The notes: a model not told the origin generated them from the sequence alone. Counted from the first letter of the stretch, positions 43,700 to 53,330 are shown. The stretch: DNA of 64,000 nucleotides from Martinezella calliandrae (GCF_030272695.1 NZ_JARFYN010000027.1:1-64000), one strand, 5' to 3'. Numbers and translations: made by a program.

Positions 43700-44506
43700 T
43701 CAGCTCTTCTGCACGACTGTCGCGATCTCTCTCAACGCCTCGGCTGTCGCCTGATCCGCAGGAAAAAGGGATTCGATCGCCAGTTCCGCCAGGGTAATAT
43801 CGACGGGCGTGCCGAAGATTGTGGTGGTCGAAATAAACGAGAGGCGTGCGCCGTCGATGATGAGTTCCAGGGGCACGGCAATACCCGCATAATCGCGGCT
43901 TTGCGAGCTTGGCCTATGCGTTGTGGGATAGGCCGAGAGTTCCTTCAGCAAATCGGAGAGCACCGGGTCGCCGGTGGCTGTGATCTGCTGACGCAGCCTT
44001 TCAAGCAGATGCGCGCGCCACTCCGATAAATTGAAGATATTGGGTGCAAGGCCGTTCGGATGCAGGCTAAGCCGCAAGATATTCACCGGCGGCTTGAGCA
44101 GCGCAACGTCAGTGACGCGGGAGAGCAGAGGCGCGACAGCATCATTGGCGGCGATCAGGGTCCAGTGCCGGTCGATCGCCAATGCCGGAAAGGGCTGGTG
44201 GCCCTTTAGAATGACATCGATAGCCCGGCGTGCCGGAGCTAACGCCGGATCGTCGAGCGAGCGCTCAGGGAAGACCGGCGCGAGGCCGGCAGCCAACAGC
44301 ATCGGATTGCGGTCCCTGAGTGGCACGCCCAGGCGCTCGGCGAGATGCATCAGCATCTCGCGGCTCGGAAGTGCGCGCCCGCTCTCGATGAAGCTGAGAT
44401 GCCGTTGCGATATTTCGGCTTCGAGGGCGAATTCGAGTTGGCTCAAATGGCGGCGCTGCCGCCATTCGCGCAGCAGATCGCCGAGAGAGCGAGCGGGGAT
44501 CATCAT
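43700..44506 (-). CDS. XRE-family regulator with MmyB-like domain
   Basis: The 268-residue protein has an N-terminal helix-turn-helix (LGDLLREWRQRRHLSQLEFALEAEISQRHLSFIESGRALPSREML at about 8-52) and an MmyB-like C-terminal domain (PALAIDRHWTLIAANDAVAPLLSRV near 107; NIFNLSEWRAHLLERLRQQ near 155), a ligand-binding fold of unknown ligand. It overlaps the SnoaL-like gene by four bases, suggesting control of that operon. Confidence 0.85.
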   Translation of the reverse strand: MMIPARSLGDLLREWRQRRHLSQLEFALEAEISQRHLSFIESGRALPSREMLMHLAERLGVPLRDRNPMLLAAGLAPVFPERSLDDPALAPARRAIDVILKGHQPFPALAIDRHWTLIAANDAVAPLLSRVTDVALLKPPVNILRLSLHPNGLAPNIFNLSEWRAHLLERLRQQITATGDPVLSDLLKELSAYPTTHRPSSQSRDYAGIAVPLELIIDGARLSFISTTTIFGTPVDITLAELAIESLFPADQATAEALREIATVVQKS

Positions 44507-44868
44507 AGGGACGCTGGCGCCTGGTCGAGAAAGCCATAAACCGTTTTCAGCCGCTCGCCGTCGAGAATGGCAAAATCCGTGCCCTTGATCAGAGGCTCGT
44601 CGCCCTCTGTGCCGAGGCTCCAGGAGAAACGAAGCTTGTCGCCGTAGCGATCGGCCGGGCCGGCGAGCTTGAAGCGGAAGCCGGGAAGACGGTTATGCAC
44701 GGCGGCCACCAGCGCATCGATCTCTTCATGTCCCTCACCGCGCATCAGCGGATCGACGTAGCTGCAGGGTTCCGTCCAGGCCTCGGTGATGAGGGCGCGG
44801 CGCCGTTCTGCATCGATTTCGTTCCAGACGGCGAGATAGCGTTCGGCAATGGTTGTCGCATCGGTCAT
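44503..44868 (-). CDS. SnoaL/NTF2-like protein
   Basis: The 121-residue protein has the NTF2/SnoaL cone fold pattern: AERYLAVWNEIDAERRRALITEAWTEPCSYVDPLMRGEGHEEIDALVAAVHNRLPGF, then WSLGTEGDEPLIKGTDFAILDGERLKTVYGFLD. Members are small-molecule isomerases or binding proteins. I start at ATG 44868; a longer frame begins at 44940. Function with its XRE partner unknown. Confidence 0.72.
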   Translation of the reverse strand: MTDATTIAERYLAVWNEIDAERRRALITEAWTEPCSYVDPLMRGEGHEEIDALVAAVHNRLPGFRFKLAGPADRYGDKLRFSWSLGTEGDEPLIKGTDFAILDGERLKTVYGFLDQAPASL

Positions 44869-44971
44869 CGGGTCAACTCCTTTGGATCGCCTGAACCGTT
44901 CAGGCAAGGCGATCATGGGCGAGCCCCTCAGCACTATCAATTACGTCGCAGGTAATCAAAGCCGGCTGATA

Positions 44972-45757
44972 TCAAAACCCCAGCCAGATGCGAACGGGAT
45001 TGGTCGGGTCGGCCAGCAGCTTGATGGCAAATGCGATGCAGACGATGACCAGCAGCGGCTTGATCAGCTTGGCTCCGATGCGCATGGCAAGCCGCGAGCC
45101 CGCCTGAGCACCCAAGAACTGGCCGAGACCCATGGTGAGGCCGACCTTCCAGAGGATGACGCCAGAGAAAGTGAAGACGATTAAGCCACCGAGGTTCGAG
45201 CCGAAATTCAATAGCTTGGTGTGAGCCGTCGCCTTCAGCATGCCGAAACCGACGAGTGTCACGAAAGCGAGCATGAAGAACGAGCCCGTGCCAGGTCCGA
45301 AGGCGCCGTCATAGAAGCCGATCAACGGTACGAAGGTAAAACCGAGCAGCGCCGCGCTCATGCGGCCGTGTTTTTCCATATCGTTGAGATTGGGCTTGAA
45401 GGCGAAATAAAGCGCGATGGCGATCAGCAGGAATGGCAGGACGATGCGCAGGATATCGCCTGGCATGATCGTCGCCAGTGCGGCGCCCAACATGCCGCCG
45501 ATAACCGCCATTACGGCCATCGGCACTTGCGTGTGCAGCTGCACATGACCCTGGCGGGCATAGGCGATCGTTGCGGAGGCGGCGCCGCAGATCGACTGCA
45601 CCTTGTTGGTGCCGAGCGTTTGCAATGGCGGGATCCCGGCAAGCAGCATGGCAGGTACGGTGATTAGCCCGCCGCCGCCGGCGATCGAATCGACAAAACC
45701 GGCGAAGAAGGCGGCGGCAAAGAGCAGAAGCAGCAGATGAAGGGTGATGTCTTGCAA
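44972..45757 (-). CDS. TauE/SafE-family membrane transporter
   Basis: The 261-residue protein has about eight hydrophobic segments and the family pattern GFVDSIAGGGGLITVPAMLLAGIPPLQTLGTNKVQ near 22-56 with a second AQAGSRLAMRIGAKLIKPLL repeat near 216. TauE/SafE proteins move sulfite or other organic anions. It is upstream-adjacent to a repeated element and not linked to the neighbouring regulator by strand spacing (over 100 bases). Confidence 0.85.
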   Translation of the reverse strand: MQDITLHLLLLLFAAAFFAGFVDSIAGGGGLITVPAMLLAGIPPLQTLGTNKVQSICGAASATIAYARQGHVQLHTQVPMAVMAVIGGMLGAALATIMPGDILRIVLPFLLIAIALYFAFKPNLNDMEKHGRMSAALLGFTFVPLIGFYDGAFGPGTGSFFMLAFVTLVGFGMLKATAHTKLLNFGSNLGGLIVFTFSGVILWKVGLTMGLGQFLGAQAGSRLAMRIGAKLIKPLLVIVCIAFAIKLLADPTNPVRIWLGF

Positions 45758-45899
45758 AGCAGGGAACTCTGGGGGGTGAAATTCAGACGCCTTCTGGCAC
45801 TAGAGGCGCGCCAGGGCAATTGCCATAGTGACACAGCCGGCGAAATTGACGGGCAGGGGTTGGATCTGTAGATGGTCAGGTGATGCGTTTTTGCCCTAT

Positions 45900-46073
45900 C
45901 TTTGTGCATGGCCCCTCATCCTAGCCCTCTCCCGGTTCCCAACGGGGTGAAGGGACGACGGAAAAACCCGCAGGACCTTGTCACTCGATGGTGAGCGAGG
46001 AGGTCAAGGCGCTGTCGTTTCCTCTCCCTCTGCATTGCAAAAAAAGGGCTAGGGTGAGGGGCCATGCACAAAG
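45900..46073. repeat. Inverted-repeat intergenic element
   Basis: Arms at 45900-45927 (CTTTGTGCATGGCCCCTCAT...) and 46046-46073 are inverted copies of 28 bases with one mismatch. Both carry the CCCTCATCCTAGCCC type sequence common in dispersed intergenic repeats of rhizobia. The 120 bases between form further partial hairpins. A MITE-like element is likely. Confidence 0.65.
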
Positions 46074-46123
46074 ACGCAGCAGGCGAGAACGTGCCCAATC
46101 ATCACTGCCGTCGCTGAGGCCCC

Positions 46124-46528
46124 ATGACGACCCCTGATCCTATGACCCGCCGCTACTTCCTCGGTCTCGGCTGCGAACGCGGTACGGACTGGAACGATGT
46201 GCGCTTGCTTGCCGAGCGCGCACTACAAGAGGGCGGGATAGAAGCCGATCAGATCCTGGCGATCGCCTCGATCGATACGCGCAGCAACGAGAAGGCGATC
46301 GTGGAGACGGCTGCATATCTTCGCCTATCGTTGCGCTTTTTCGACGCCGCAACGCTCGAGCGTGAGACGCCGCGTTTGAAGAATCCGTCCGAGCTCGTCT
46401 TTGCTCGCGTCGGCTGTCATGGCGTCGCAGAAGCGGCTGCGCTGGCTGCCGCCGGACCCATTGCAGACCTTGTCCTTCCGAAAATCAAATCCAGCTTTTC
46501 CACCGCTGCAATTGCGAAAATTGGCTGA
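46124..46528 (+). CDS. cobE: CobE-like cobalamin biosynthesis protein
   Basis: The 134-residue protein matches the CobE/CbiG C-terminal domain: FLGLGCERGTDWNDVRLLAERAL at about 12-34, ASIDTRSNEKAIVETAAYL, DAATLERETPRLKNPSELVFARVGCHGVAEAAAL. CobE is needed for aerobic corrin synthesis, though its exact step is less certain. A second in-frame ATG (MTRRY) lies at 46142. No obvious ribosome site resolves the start. It stands alone before the nucleoside hydrolase. Confidence 0.8.
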   Translation: MTTPDPMTRRYFLGLGCERGTDWNDVRLLAERALQEGGIEADQILAIASIDTRSNEKAIVETAAYLRLSLRFFDAATLERETPRLKNPSELVFARVGCHGVAEAAALAAAGPIADLVLPKIKSSFSTAAIAKIG

Positions 46529-46741
46529 TTGTTGGTTCGCCGGTCTCGATTTGTCGCAATCTGTGGCGAATTCACGCGAGATTCCATCCGATATTGCAGA
46601 ACTGGCGGCCGTGGCTATGGTGAGCATTTCGCCGATCGCGGTTCTCGCGTCTCCCGGCGGCCTCGCAAACATGATCCCAAAAAGTGCGGCGCGGTTTTTG
46701 GATAAGGTCAACCTTGATCAAAAGGACAATAAGGAAAAATC

Positions 46742-47692
46742 ATGCACAAGGTCATTTACGACACGGACCCTGGTGTCGACGACGCCATGGCGCTTCTCTT
46801 CCTGCACCGCCATCCCGATATCCATCTTCTCGGCGTCACCACGGTGTTCGGCAACGCTTCCGTTGATACGACGACGCGCAATGCGCTGTTTTTAAAGCGC
46901 GAGTGGAGCATTCCGTGCCCGGTTGCCCGCGGCGCCAGCGTCACGTTCGATCCTTCACGCAAGGAGCGGGCTTGGCCGACCTACGTGCACGGTCATAACG
47001 GCCTCGGGGATATCGAAGTGCCAGCGACGATCGATCTGCCGGTCGATCCTCGCCCGGCCTATCAGTTCATCATCGATACGGTCCGCGCCAATCCGGGTGA
47101 GGTGACGCTGGTCGCCGTCGGCCGTATGACCAATCTGGCATTGGCGCTGAAGCACGACCCCGAGATCGCCAGTCTGGTCAAAGACGTCGTCATCATGGGC
47201 GGCAGCTTCTATGTTCCGGGCAACGTGACGCCAGTGGCTGAAGCCAATATCCACGGCGATCCGGAAGCCGCCGACGCCGTCCTGACAGCATCCTGGAAAG
47301 TCGTGGTCGTCGGTCTCGACGTCACTGCGGTCACGACGATGAGCCGCAGCTATCTTGCCGATATGGCAAAGGCCGGCGGCCCGTCCGTACAGTTGCTGTC
47401 AGATCTGTCGCAGTCCTATATCGACTTCTACAGTCATGCGGTGGACGACGGCATGATGGTGCACGATAGCTGCGCTTGCGTCTATGTCGTGGCACCGGAG
47501 CTGTTCAATACGGTCGAGGGCTCCGTGCGTGTCGTCTGCGGCGGCATTGCCGACGGCCAGACGATCGTCAAGCAGAACGGACGACGTTTTGCGCCGAACG
47601 AATGGGATAATCTACCGAACCAGATAGTCTGCACCGGCATTCGCTCGCAAGCGGTTATCGACCTGATCCGCGACGTGATCCTCGGCAAGTGA
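46742..47692 (+). CDS. Inosine-uridine-type nucleoside hydrolase
   Basis: The 316-residue protein carries the calcium-binding DTDPGVDDA motif at 7-15, HGHNGLGD near 81, VGRMTNLALAL near 125, VIMGGSF near 146 and NIHGDPEAADAV near 165, all hallmarks of IU-type hydrolases, which split ribonucleosides into base and ribose. Purine/pyrimidine salvage is its role. AAGGA stands before the ATG at 46742. A terminator follows. Confidence 0.92.
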   Translation: MHKVIYDTDPGVDDAMALLFLHRHPDIHLLGVTTVFGNASVDTTTRNALFLKREWSIPCPVARGASVTFDPSRKERAWPTYVHGHNGLGDIEVPATIDLPVDPRPAYQFIIDTVRANPGEVTLVAVGRMTNLALALKHDPEIASLVKDVVIMGGSFYVPGNVTPVAEANIHGDPEAADAVLTASWKVVVVGLDVTAVTTMSRSYLADMAKAGGPSVQLLSDLSQSYIDFYSHAVDDGMMVHDSCACVYVVAPELFNTVEGSVRVVCGGIADGQTIVKQNGRRFAPNEWDNLPNQIVCTGIRSQAVIDLIRDVILGK

Positions 47693-47710
47693 ACCACTGA
47701 AGCCGGATTG

Positions 47711-47733
47711 AGAGGGCGGCTCGGCTGCCCTCT
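47711..47733 (+). terminator. Terminator after the nucleoside hydrolase
   Basis: Ten-base arms (AGAGGGCGGC and GCTGCCCTCT, one G-U pair) flank TCG, followed by TTTAAAAG. It lies 19 bases after the stop. Confidence 0.7.
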
Positions 47734-48002
47734 TTAAAAGCCTTGTTCTCAACGCAAGCCATTTCATAATATTATCAAATGCTTTCGCCGCCTTCCTACA
47801 ATCCGGATCAAGGATTTGGAGCGATGAATCGCTTTTGCTTCCGGCGTCTTCGTCGTCTTGGGGAAAGCGAATAGCGCAGCACCGCTGCTGCAGAGACCCG
47901 CTCTGCCCTATTATCCCCGGATAGAGATGGGGGTCGAACCGAAGCCGCCTTATCCCATTCTCAAGATTGCAATTTTGCCCATCCGGGCATAGGACAGGTG
48001 GG

Positions 48003-48851
48003 ATGAACGATACCGCATTTTCCAATCTGCCGGCGCTTGAGCCGGGCTCCGTCTGGCTCGTTGGCGCCGGGCCGGGTGATCCCGGACTTTTGACCTTGCT
48101 CGCGGCCAAAGGACTGGCGCAAGCGGATATCATCGTGCACGACGCGCTCGTCAACGAGGATTGTCTGAAACTCGCCAATCCCGGTGCTCTGCTGGAATAT
48201 GCAGGCAAGCGCGGTGGCAAGCCGTCCGCCAGGCAGCGGGATATTTCGCTGCGTCTTGTCGAGCTGGCGCGCGCGGGCAAGCGTGTGTTGCGGCTGAAGG
48301 GCGGCGATCCCTTTGTATTCGGTCGCGGCGGCGAAGAGGCTTTGACGCTGGTCGAACACGGTATTCCTTTCCGTATCGTACCCGGCATCACCGCCGGTAT
48401 TGGCGGTCTCGCCTATGCCGGCATTCCCGTCACACATCGCGACGTCAATCATGCCGTGACTTTCCTGACGGGCCATGATTCGTCCGGCGTCGTGCCGGAC
48501 GCGATCAACTGGGAGGCGGTCGGCAAGGGCTCGCCGGTCATCGTCATGTATATGGCGATGAAGCACATAGCTCAGATCAGCGCCAACCTCATTGCCGCCG
48601 GCCGTTCGGCCGACGAGCCGGTCGCTTTCGTCTGCAATGCCGCGACGCCTGCGCAGCAGGTGCTGGAGACGACGCTCGGGCAAGCCGAAGCCGATGTCGC
48701 CGCGTCCGGCCTGGAGCCGCCGGCGATCGTCGTGGTCGGTGATGTCGTGCGGTTGCGTCCTTGCCTCGATTGGCTGGGGGCTTTGTCCGGCCGCCAGCTC
48801 CTTGCGGAGACGGAGGTGCGGGCGGCTGCGGCTCATAAGGTGTCGGCATGA
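48003..48851 (+). CDS. cobA: Uroporphyrinogen-III C-methyltransferase
   Basis: The 282-residue enzyme makes precorrin-2 by two SAM-dependent methylations. The pattern VWLVGAGPGDPGLLTLLAAKGLAQADIIVHDALV at about 16-50, LRLKGGDPFVFGRGGEEAL near 100 and VPGITAGIGGLAYAGIPVTHR near 124 is diagnostic. ATG 48003 sits after a GGTGGG-like site; a longer frame exists. The stop overlaps the cobB start by four bases. Confidence 0.92.
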   Translation: MNDTAFSNLPALEPGSVWLVGAGPGDPGLLTLLAAKGLAQADIIVHDALVNEDCLKLANPGALLEYAGKRGGKPSARQRDISLRLVELARAGKRVLRLKGGDPFVFGRGGEEALTLVEHGIPFRIVPGITAGIGGLAYAGIPVTHRDVNHAVTFLTGHDSSGVVPDAINWEAVGKGSPVIVMYMAMKHIAQISANLIAAGRSADEPVAFVCNAATPAQQVLETTLGQAEADVAASGLEPPAIVVVGDVVRLRPCLDWLGALSGRQLLAETEVRAAAAHKVSA

Positions 48852-50155
48852 GCGGCCTGCTGATCGCCGCGCCGGCCTCGGGCTCGGGCAAGACCACGGT
48901 TACGCTCGGCCTGTTGCGAGCGTTGCGAACAAGAGGAATTGCGGTGGCGCCGGGTAAAGCCGGCCCCGACTATATCGACCCTGCTTTCCTAGCGGCCGCT
49001 ACCGGTTCGCCCTGTCTCAATTTCGATCCCTGGGCCATGCGCCCCGAATTGATCTCCGCCAATTCGGCGCTGCATCGTGCCGGCGGACGGATGCTGGTCA
49101 TCGAAGCGATGATGGGGCTGTTTGACGGCGCGGCGGATGGTTCCGGCACGCCGGCCGATCTTGCCGCCTTCCTCGGGCTTTCCGTGGTGTTGGTGGTCGA
49201 TGCTTCGCGCATGTCGCAGTCGGTTGCCGCCCTTGTCAGCGGCTTTGCCAATTTCCGCGCCGATGTCCGCATCGCCGGGGTAGTCCTAAACCGCGTCGGT
49301 AGCGACCGGCACGAGGCGATGCTGCGCCGGGCACTCGAGGCCGTGGGTATCCCCGTTGCCGCCGTCATTCGCTCCGACAAGGGGCTCGCGCTGCCGGAGC
49401 GGCATCTCGGGCTGGTGCAGGCGGGGGAACATGCCGGGCTGGAGGCGTTCATCGAACATGCGGCAGAGACGTTGTCGACGGCGTGTGATTTCGGGTTGCT
49501 GCTGCGCGCCGCTCACCAGAATATCGTCCGGCCATCCGCCGCCAACATTGCCCGGCTGATGCCGTTCGGACAGCGCATCGCCGTGGCGCGCGATATCGCT
49601 TTCGCCTTCTGCTACGAGCATATGCTGCTCGGCTGGCGGCGACGGGGGGCGGAGATTTCGTTTTTCTCGCCGCTTGCCAATGAGGCTCCGATAGCGGACG
49701 CCGACGCTATCTACCTGCCCGGCGGCTATCCGGAACTGCATGCTGGCAAGCTTGCGATTGCGACCCATTTTCACGGGGCAATACAGGCTGCAGCCGAGAA
49801 GGGCGTGCGAATTTATGGCGAGTGTGGCGGCTATATGGTGCTGGGCGAGGGATTGGTGGATGCCACCGGTACGCGCCATGAAATGCTCGGCCTGCTGCCG
49901 GTCGTTACCAGCTATGAGAAGCGCCAACGGCATCTCGGTTACCGGCGCGTGGCGCCGCTTGCCGGCTCATTCTTCGACCGGCCGATGACCGCGCATGAAT
50001 TTCACTATTCCACCATCGTCTCCGAAGGCGAGGCGGATCGGCTATTTGCGGTCAAGGACGCGCTCGGGGCCGATCTCGGCACGGCGGGCCTGCAGCGCGG
50101 CAATGTCGCCGGTTCCTACATGCACCTGATCGACCTTGCCGGTGATAAGGTATGA
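48848..50155 (+). CDS. cobB: Hydrogenobyrinic acid a,c-diamide synthase CobB
   Basis: The 435-residue ATP-dependent amidotransferase adds two amide groups to hydrogenobyrinic acid. The P-loop region LLIAAPASGSGKTTVTLGLLRAL is at 4-26, KAGPDYIDPAFLAAATG follows, and the C-terminal glutaminase domain has YGECGGYMVLGEGLVD near 323 (catalytic Cys). It overlaps cobA and cobC by four bases each. Confidence 0.93.
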   Translation: MSGLLIAAPASGSGKTTVTLGLLRALRTRGIAVAPGKAGPDYIDPAFLAAATGSPCLNFDPWAMRPELISANSALHRAGGRMLVIEAMMGLFDGAADGSGTPADLAAFLGLSVVLVVDASRMSQSVAALVSGFANFRADVRIAGVVLNRVGSDRHEAMLRRALEAVGIPVAAVIRSDKGLALPERHLGLVQAGEHAGLEAFIEHAAETLSTACDFGLLLRAAHQNIVRPSAANIARLMPFGQRIAVARDIAFAFCYEHMLLGWRRRGAEISFFSPLANEAPIADADAIYLPGGYPELHAGKLAIATHFHGAIQAAAEKGVRIYGECGGYMVLGEGLVDATGTRHEMLGLLPVVTSYEKRQRHLGYRRVAPLAGSFFDRPMTAHEFHYSTIVSEGEADRLFAVKDALGADLGTAGLQRGNVAGSYMHLIDLAGDKV

Positions 50156-51150
50156 CGAGCAGGATCGTGCACGGCGGCGGCATTACGGCGGCGGCTCGTC
50201 TTTACGGCGGGCGACCGGAGGACTGGCTTGATCTGTCGACTGGCATCAATCCAAATCCCATCGCTTTGCCGGAGATCCCTTTGTCCACATGGCATCGGCT
50301 GCCGGACCAGCATCTGGCCGAACGGGCGAGGGAAGCCGCGCGGACCTATTATCGCAGTGGCGATATCCGGCCTTTGCCGGTCCCTGGTACGCAATCGGTG
50401 ATCCAGCTTCTGCCACGGCTTGGATCGGCCGGTAATGCCGCCATCCTGTCTCCGACCTATGGGGAATATGCCCGCACCTTCGCGCTCGCCGGCTTGCCTG
50501 CCCCTGGGATTGCCAAGATCGATGATCTTACCCCCGAACACAAGCTGGTCGTCGTCGTCAATCCCAACAATCCGGATGGCAGGACGCTGTCGGTCGAGCG
50601 TCTGCAGCAATTGCATGATCGGCTGCGGGAACGCGGCGGCATGCTCGTCGTCGACGAAGCATTCGGGGATATGGACCCCGAAAGCAGCCTTGCCCCGCAC
50701 GCAGCCTTTATGCCGAACCTCATCATCTTTCGCTCATTCGGCAAGTTCTTTGGCTTGGCCGGTCTGCGTCTCGGTTTCGTAATCGCGCAAGACTCGATCT
50801 TAGAGCGTTTCGAAGACTGGCTGGGCCCTTGGGCGGTTTCCGGGCCGGCGCTTTCACTGGCCACCTCCTTGATGACTGGCGAGAGCGCCTCCATTCGCAA
50901 CCGCATTCTCGATCGCAGATCGGCGCTAGCTGCGGTACTTCGCCGGGCCAAACTCAAGACGATCGGTGGCACGGGGTTGTTCGCGCTTGTTGCCGATGAT
51001 TGTGCAAGCGACATATATTCGCATCTCTGCGGCCATCATATTCTCGTCCGTAAGTTCGACTATGCGCCGAATTGGCTGCGCTTCGGCCTTGCTCCAGACG
51101 AGGAAGCCGATCGCAGGCTTGCCCGGGCGTTCGAGGATTATTCGATATGA
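50152..51150 (+). CDS. cobC: CobC, threonine-phosphate decarboxylase-type aminotransferase
   Basis: The 332-residue PLP protein is the aerobic pathway CobC (CobD in Salmonella), supplying aminopropanol phosphate for the nucleotide loop. The pattern DLSTGINPNPIALP near 26, NPNNPDGR near 140, VVDEAFGDMDPESS near 166 and RSFGKFFGLAGLRLGFVI near 193 (Lys binds PLP) is that of the class I/II aminotransferase family. ATGA overlaps with cobB and cobD. Confidence 0.9.
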   Translation: MTSRIVHGGGITAAARLYGGRPEDWLDLSTGINPNPIALPEIPLSTWHRLPDQHLAERAREAARTYYRSGDIRPLPVPGTQSVIQLLPRLGSAGNAAILSPTYGEYARTFALAGLPAPGIAKIDDLTPEHKLVVVVNPNNPDGRTLSVERLQQLHDRLRERGGMLVVDEAFGDMDPESSLAPHAAFMPNLIIFRSFGKFFGLAGLRLGFVIAQDSILERFEDWLGPWAVSGPALSLATSLMTGESASIRNRILDRRSALAAVLRRAKLKTIGGTGLFALVADDCASDIYSHLCGHHILVRKFDYAPNWLRFGLAPDEEADRRLARAFEDYSI

Positions 51151-52127
51151 TAATCGACTTACACTTGCTTATCCTCGTTCTGGCCCTGCTGTTGGACCGC
51201 CTGATCGGCGATCCCGATTGGCTGTGGCAGCGCCTGCCGCATCCCGTCGTGCTTTTCGGCAGGGCGATTTCCTTCTTCGACCGCCATTTCAACACCAAGC
51301 ATCTGCCGGGTTCGGTGCGGCGTCGCAATGGGGTGATGTCGATCGTCGCGCTGCTTTTCGGCGCGGTCATAGCCGGCTTTGCCGTGCATGGGCTGCTCGT
51401 CTTTTTCGGCCGGCTCGGCATCCTGCTCGAAGCAGGGCTGGTGGCGATCTTCCTGGCGCAGAAGAGCCTTTCCGATCATGTCGGCGAGGTGTCGAAGGCG
51501 TTGCGCACCGAAGGACTGGACGGCGGACGTCGCGCCGTAGCACGCATCGTCGGGCGAGATCCTGAAACCCTGGATGAATCCGGCGTTTGCCGCGCCGCGA
51601 TCGAGAGCCTTGCCGAGAATTTTTCCGATGGCGTCGTGGCGCCAGCGCTTTGGTATGCCATTTTTGGCCTGCCGGGCCTGTTTGTCTACAAGATGCTGAA
51701 TACGGCCGATTCGATGATCGGCCATAAATCCGAGACCTATATCGATTTCGGCTGGGCCGCAGCCCGGCTGGACGACGTCGCCAACTGGCCGGCGGCGCGA
51801 CTATCGATCCTGTTGATTGCCGCCGGCGCGCTCGCCAAGAAGGGGATTTCCGCGCTCGGCAACACGATCCGCGTTGCGGTCCGTGACGGTGGGCTGCACC
51901 GCTCACCGAATTCGGGCCGGCCGGAAGCGGCGATGGCGGGCGCGCTGGATATCCAGCTTGCAGGGCCGCGTGTCTATGGTGGTGAGATCGTGCGCGAACC
52001 GATGATCAACGGTTCGGGCCGCGACACCGCCACCGTCAGCGATGTCGAGGCCGGCATCTCGATCTTTCATGCGGCATGCACGATGCTGACGCTCTTTACC
52101 TTTGTCGTCTTCCTGCTGCTGCTATAG
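51147..52127 (+). CDS. cobD: Adenosylcobinamide-phosphate synthase CobD (CbiB)
   Basis: The 326-residue membrane protein attaches aminopropanol (phosphate) to cobyric acid. It starts with membrane helices (MIIDLHLLILVLALLLDRLIGDPDWLWQRLPHPVVLFG), and has the family core ESLAENFSDGVVAPALWYAIFGLPGLFVYKMLNTADSMIGHKSETY near 155-200. ATG 51147 overlaps the cobC stop; an upstream in-frame extension is discarded. A hydrophobic C-terminus ends it. Confidence 0.9.
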   Translation: MIIDLHLLILVLALLLDRLIGDPDWLWQRLPHPVVLFGRAISFFDRHFNTKHLPGSVRRRNGVMSIVALLFGAVIAGFAVHGLLVFFGRLGILLEAGLVAIFLAQKSLSDHVGEVSKALRTEGLDGGRRAVARIVGRDPETLDESGVCRAAIESLAENFSDGVVAPALWYAIFGLPGLFVYKMLNTADSMIGHKSETYIDFGWAAARLDDVANWPAARLSILLIAAGALAKKGISALGNTIRVAVRDGGLHRSPNSGRPEAAMAGALDIQLAGPRVYGGEIVREPMINGSGRDTATVSDVEAGISIFHAACTMLTLFTFVVFLLLL

Positions 52128-52249
52128 ATGGAGGATTCTGCGTTAACGAATTACTCACTATCTGTATTAATTTAGTATAATCTGAGAGCTGGTAGATTTG
52201 CCTTTCATCGGAATTGTTTCGAAAAGAAGCAACGGTGGAAGGGGACAAG

Positions 52250-52678
52250 ATGAGACGAATACTGGCAGCCGTTGCCGCATGTCTGTGCGTGCAATTTCAT
52301 GTCGCTTCAGCGCAGGCTGGAAGTGTAATTGCCAAAATTGATCTTCGATCGCAGACGATGACCGTTTCCGAGGACGGCGTTTTGAAGTATCGCTGGAAGG
52401 TATCGACGGCGCGCAGGGGCTATGTGACCCCGATCGGCTCCTATACGGCGAAATGGTTGTCGCGCGATCATCGCTCGAAGAAATACGACAATGCGCCGAT
52501 GCCTTATGCGGTGTTCTTCGACGGCGGCTATGCAGTGCATGGCACCTATGAACTCAGACATCTCGGCCGGCCTGCCTCGCATGGCTGCATACGTCTCGAG
52601 CCGCAAAACGCCGCAACCTTCTTCTCTATGGCCTCGCAGGCCGGTCTGAGCAATACTCGCATCGTCATCAGCCAATGA
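52250..52678 (+). CDS. L,D-transpeptidase (YkuD family)
   Basis: The 142-residue exported protein has a signal peptide (MRRILAAVAACLCVQFHVASAQA) and the YkuD catalytic motif: HGTYELRHLGRPASHGCIRL at about 100-119, with the Cys of SHGCIRL as nucleophile. It makes 3-3 cross-links in peptidoglycan or attaches proteins. The start at ATG 52250 places the signal correctly and has AAGGGGA upstream. It stands alone. Confidence 0.88.
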   Translation: MRRILAAVAACLCVQFHVASAQAGSVIAKIDLRSQTMTVSEDGVLKYRWKVSTARRGYVTPIGSYTAKWLSRDHRSKKYDNAPMPYAVFFDGGYAVHGTYELRHLGRPASHGCIRLEPQNAATFFSMASQAGLSNTRIVISQ

Positions 52679-52925
52679 TCGTCGCTTGTTCATTGCTCCG
52701 GCGGTCTGCTCGTGGTTGTGGTTAATTTGCTCAGCATGGCCTTCAGGCCGCAATACTGCCGCATCTTGCTCGCATGTCGGCCGTTATTCCGGCAATTGTG
52801 CACGGCAAGTATCTTTGCTGTTTGAGCAACAGTGCTTGGTCAAATTACTGGGGTCTCAGGCGGAAACCATTGGCTTTTGGAATGGATTTCCCTATGAGGA
52901 GGGTTGAATTATCATTTCAAGAGGT

Positions 52926-53210
52926 ATGGGCGTGACTGCTACATTCGACAAAGTTGCCGACATCATCGCTGAGACCAGCGAAATCGACCGTGAAACGATC
53001 ACCCCAGAGAGCCACACGATCGACGACCTAGGTATCGACAGCCTTGATTTCCTGGACATCGTCTTTGCCATCGACAAGGAATTCGGCATCAAGATTCCGC
53101 TGGAACAATGGACGCAGGAAGTCAACGAGGGCAAGGTTTCGACCGAGGAATACTTCGTCCTCAAGAATCTCTGCGCCAAGATCGACGAATTGCGCGCCGC
53201 CAAGGGCTGA
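52926..53210 (+). CDS. acpXL: AcpXL, very-long-chain fatty acid acyl carrier protein
   Basis: The 94-residue carrier holds growing 27-hydroxyoctacosanoyl chains for lipid A. Serine 39 in GIDSLDFLD is the phosphopantetheine site, and the acidic helices and [10 protein letters not shown] region match rhizobial AcpXL (92-94 residues). The first gene of the cluster through lpxXL, though a terminator follows immediately, so it is probably also expressed alone at a high level. Confidence 0.93.
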
Positions 53211-53231
53211 GCAACGTCTTTGCTTTTTTGA

Positions 53232-53269
53232 CGCCCAGCCGCCCCTGAATATGGCGGCCGGGCGGTTTT
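53232..53269 (+). terminator. Terminator after acpXL
   Basis: Twelve-base arms (CGCCCAGCCGCC and GGCGGCCGGGCG, one mismatch) with a nine-base loop are followed by GTTTTG. It would let acpXL mRNA exceed the downstream genes. Confidence 0.75.
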
Positions 53270-53330
53270 GTTCCTAATTATCGCATTCTTCCCGGGCCAA
53301 GCGCGCCACCGGGTCGAATCGGAGGCGTTG

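Noticed and set aside
52686..52907. 73-codon frame before acpXL
   Set aside because: Cys/Trp-rich with no family features; it occupies the acpXL promoter region.
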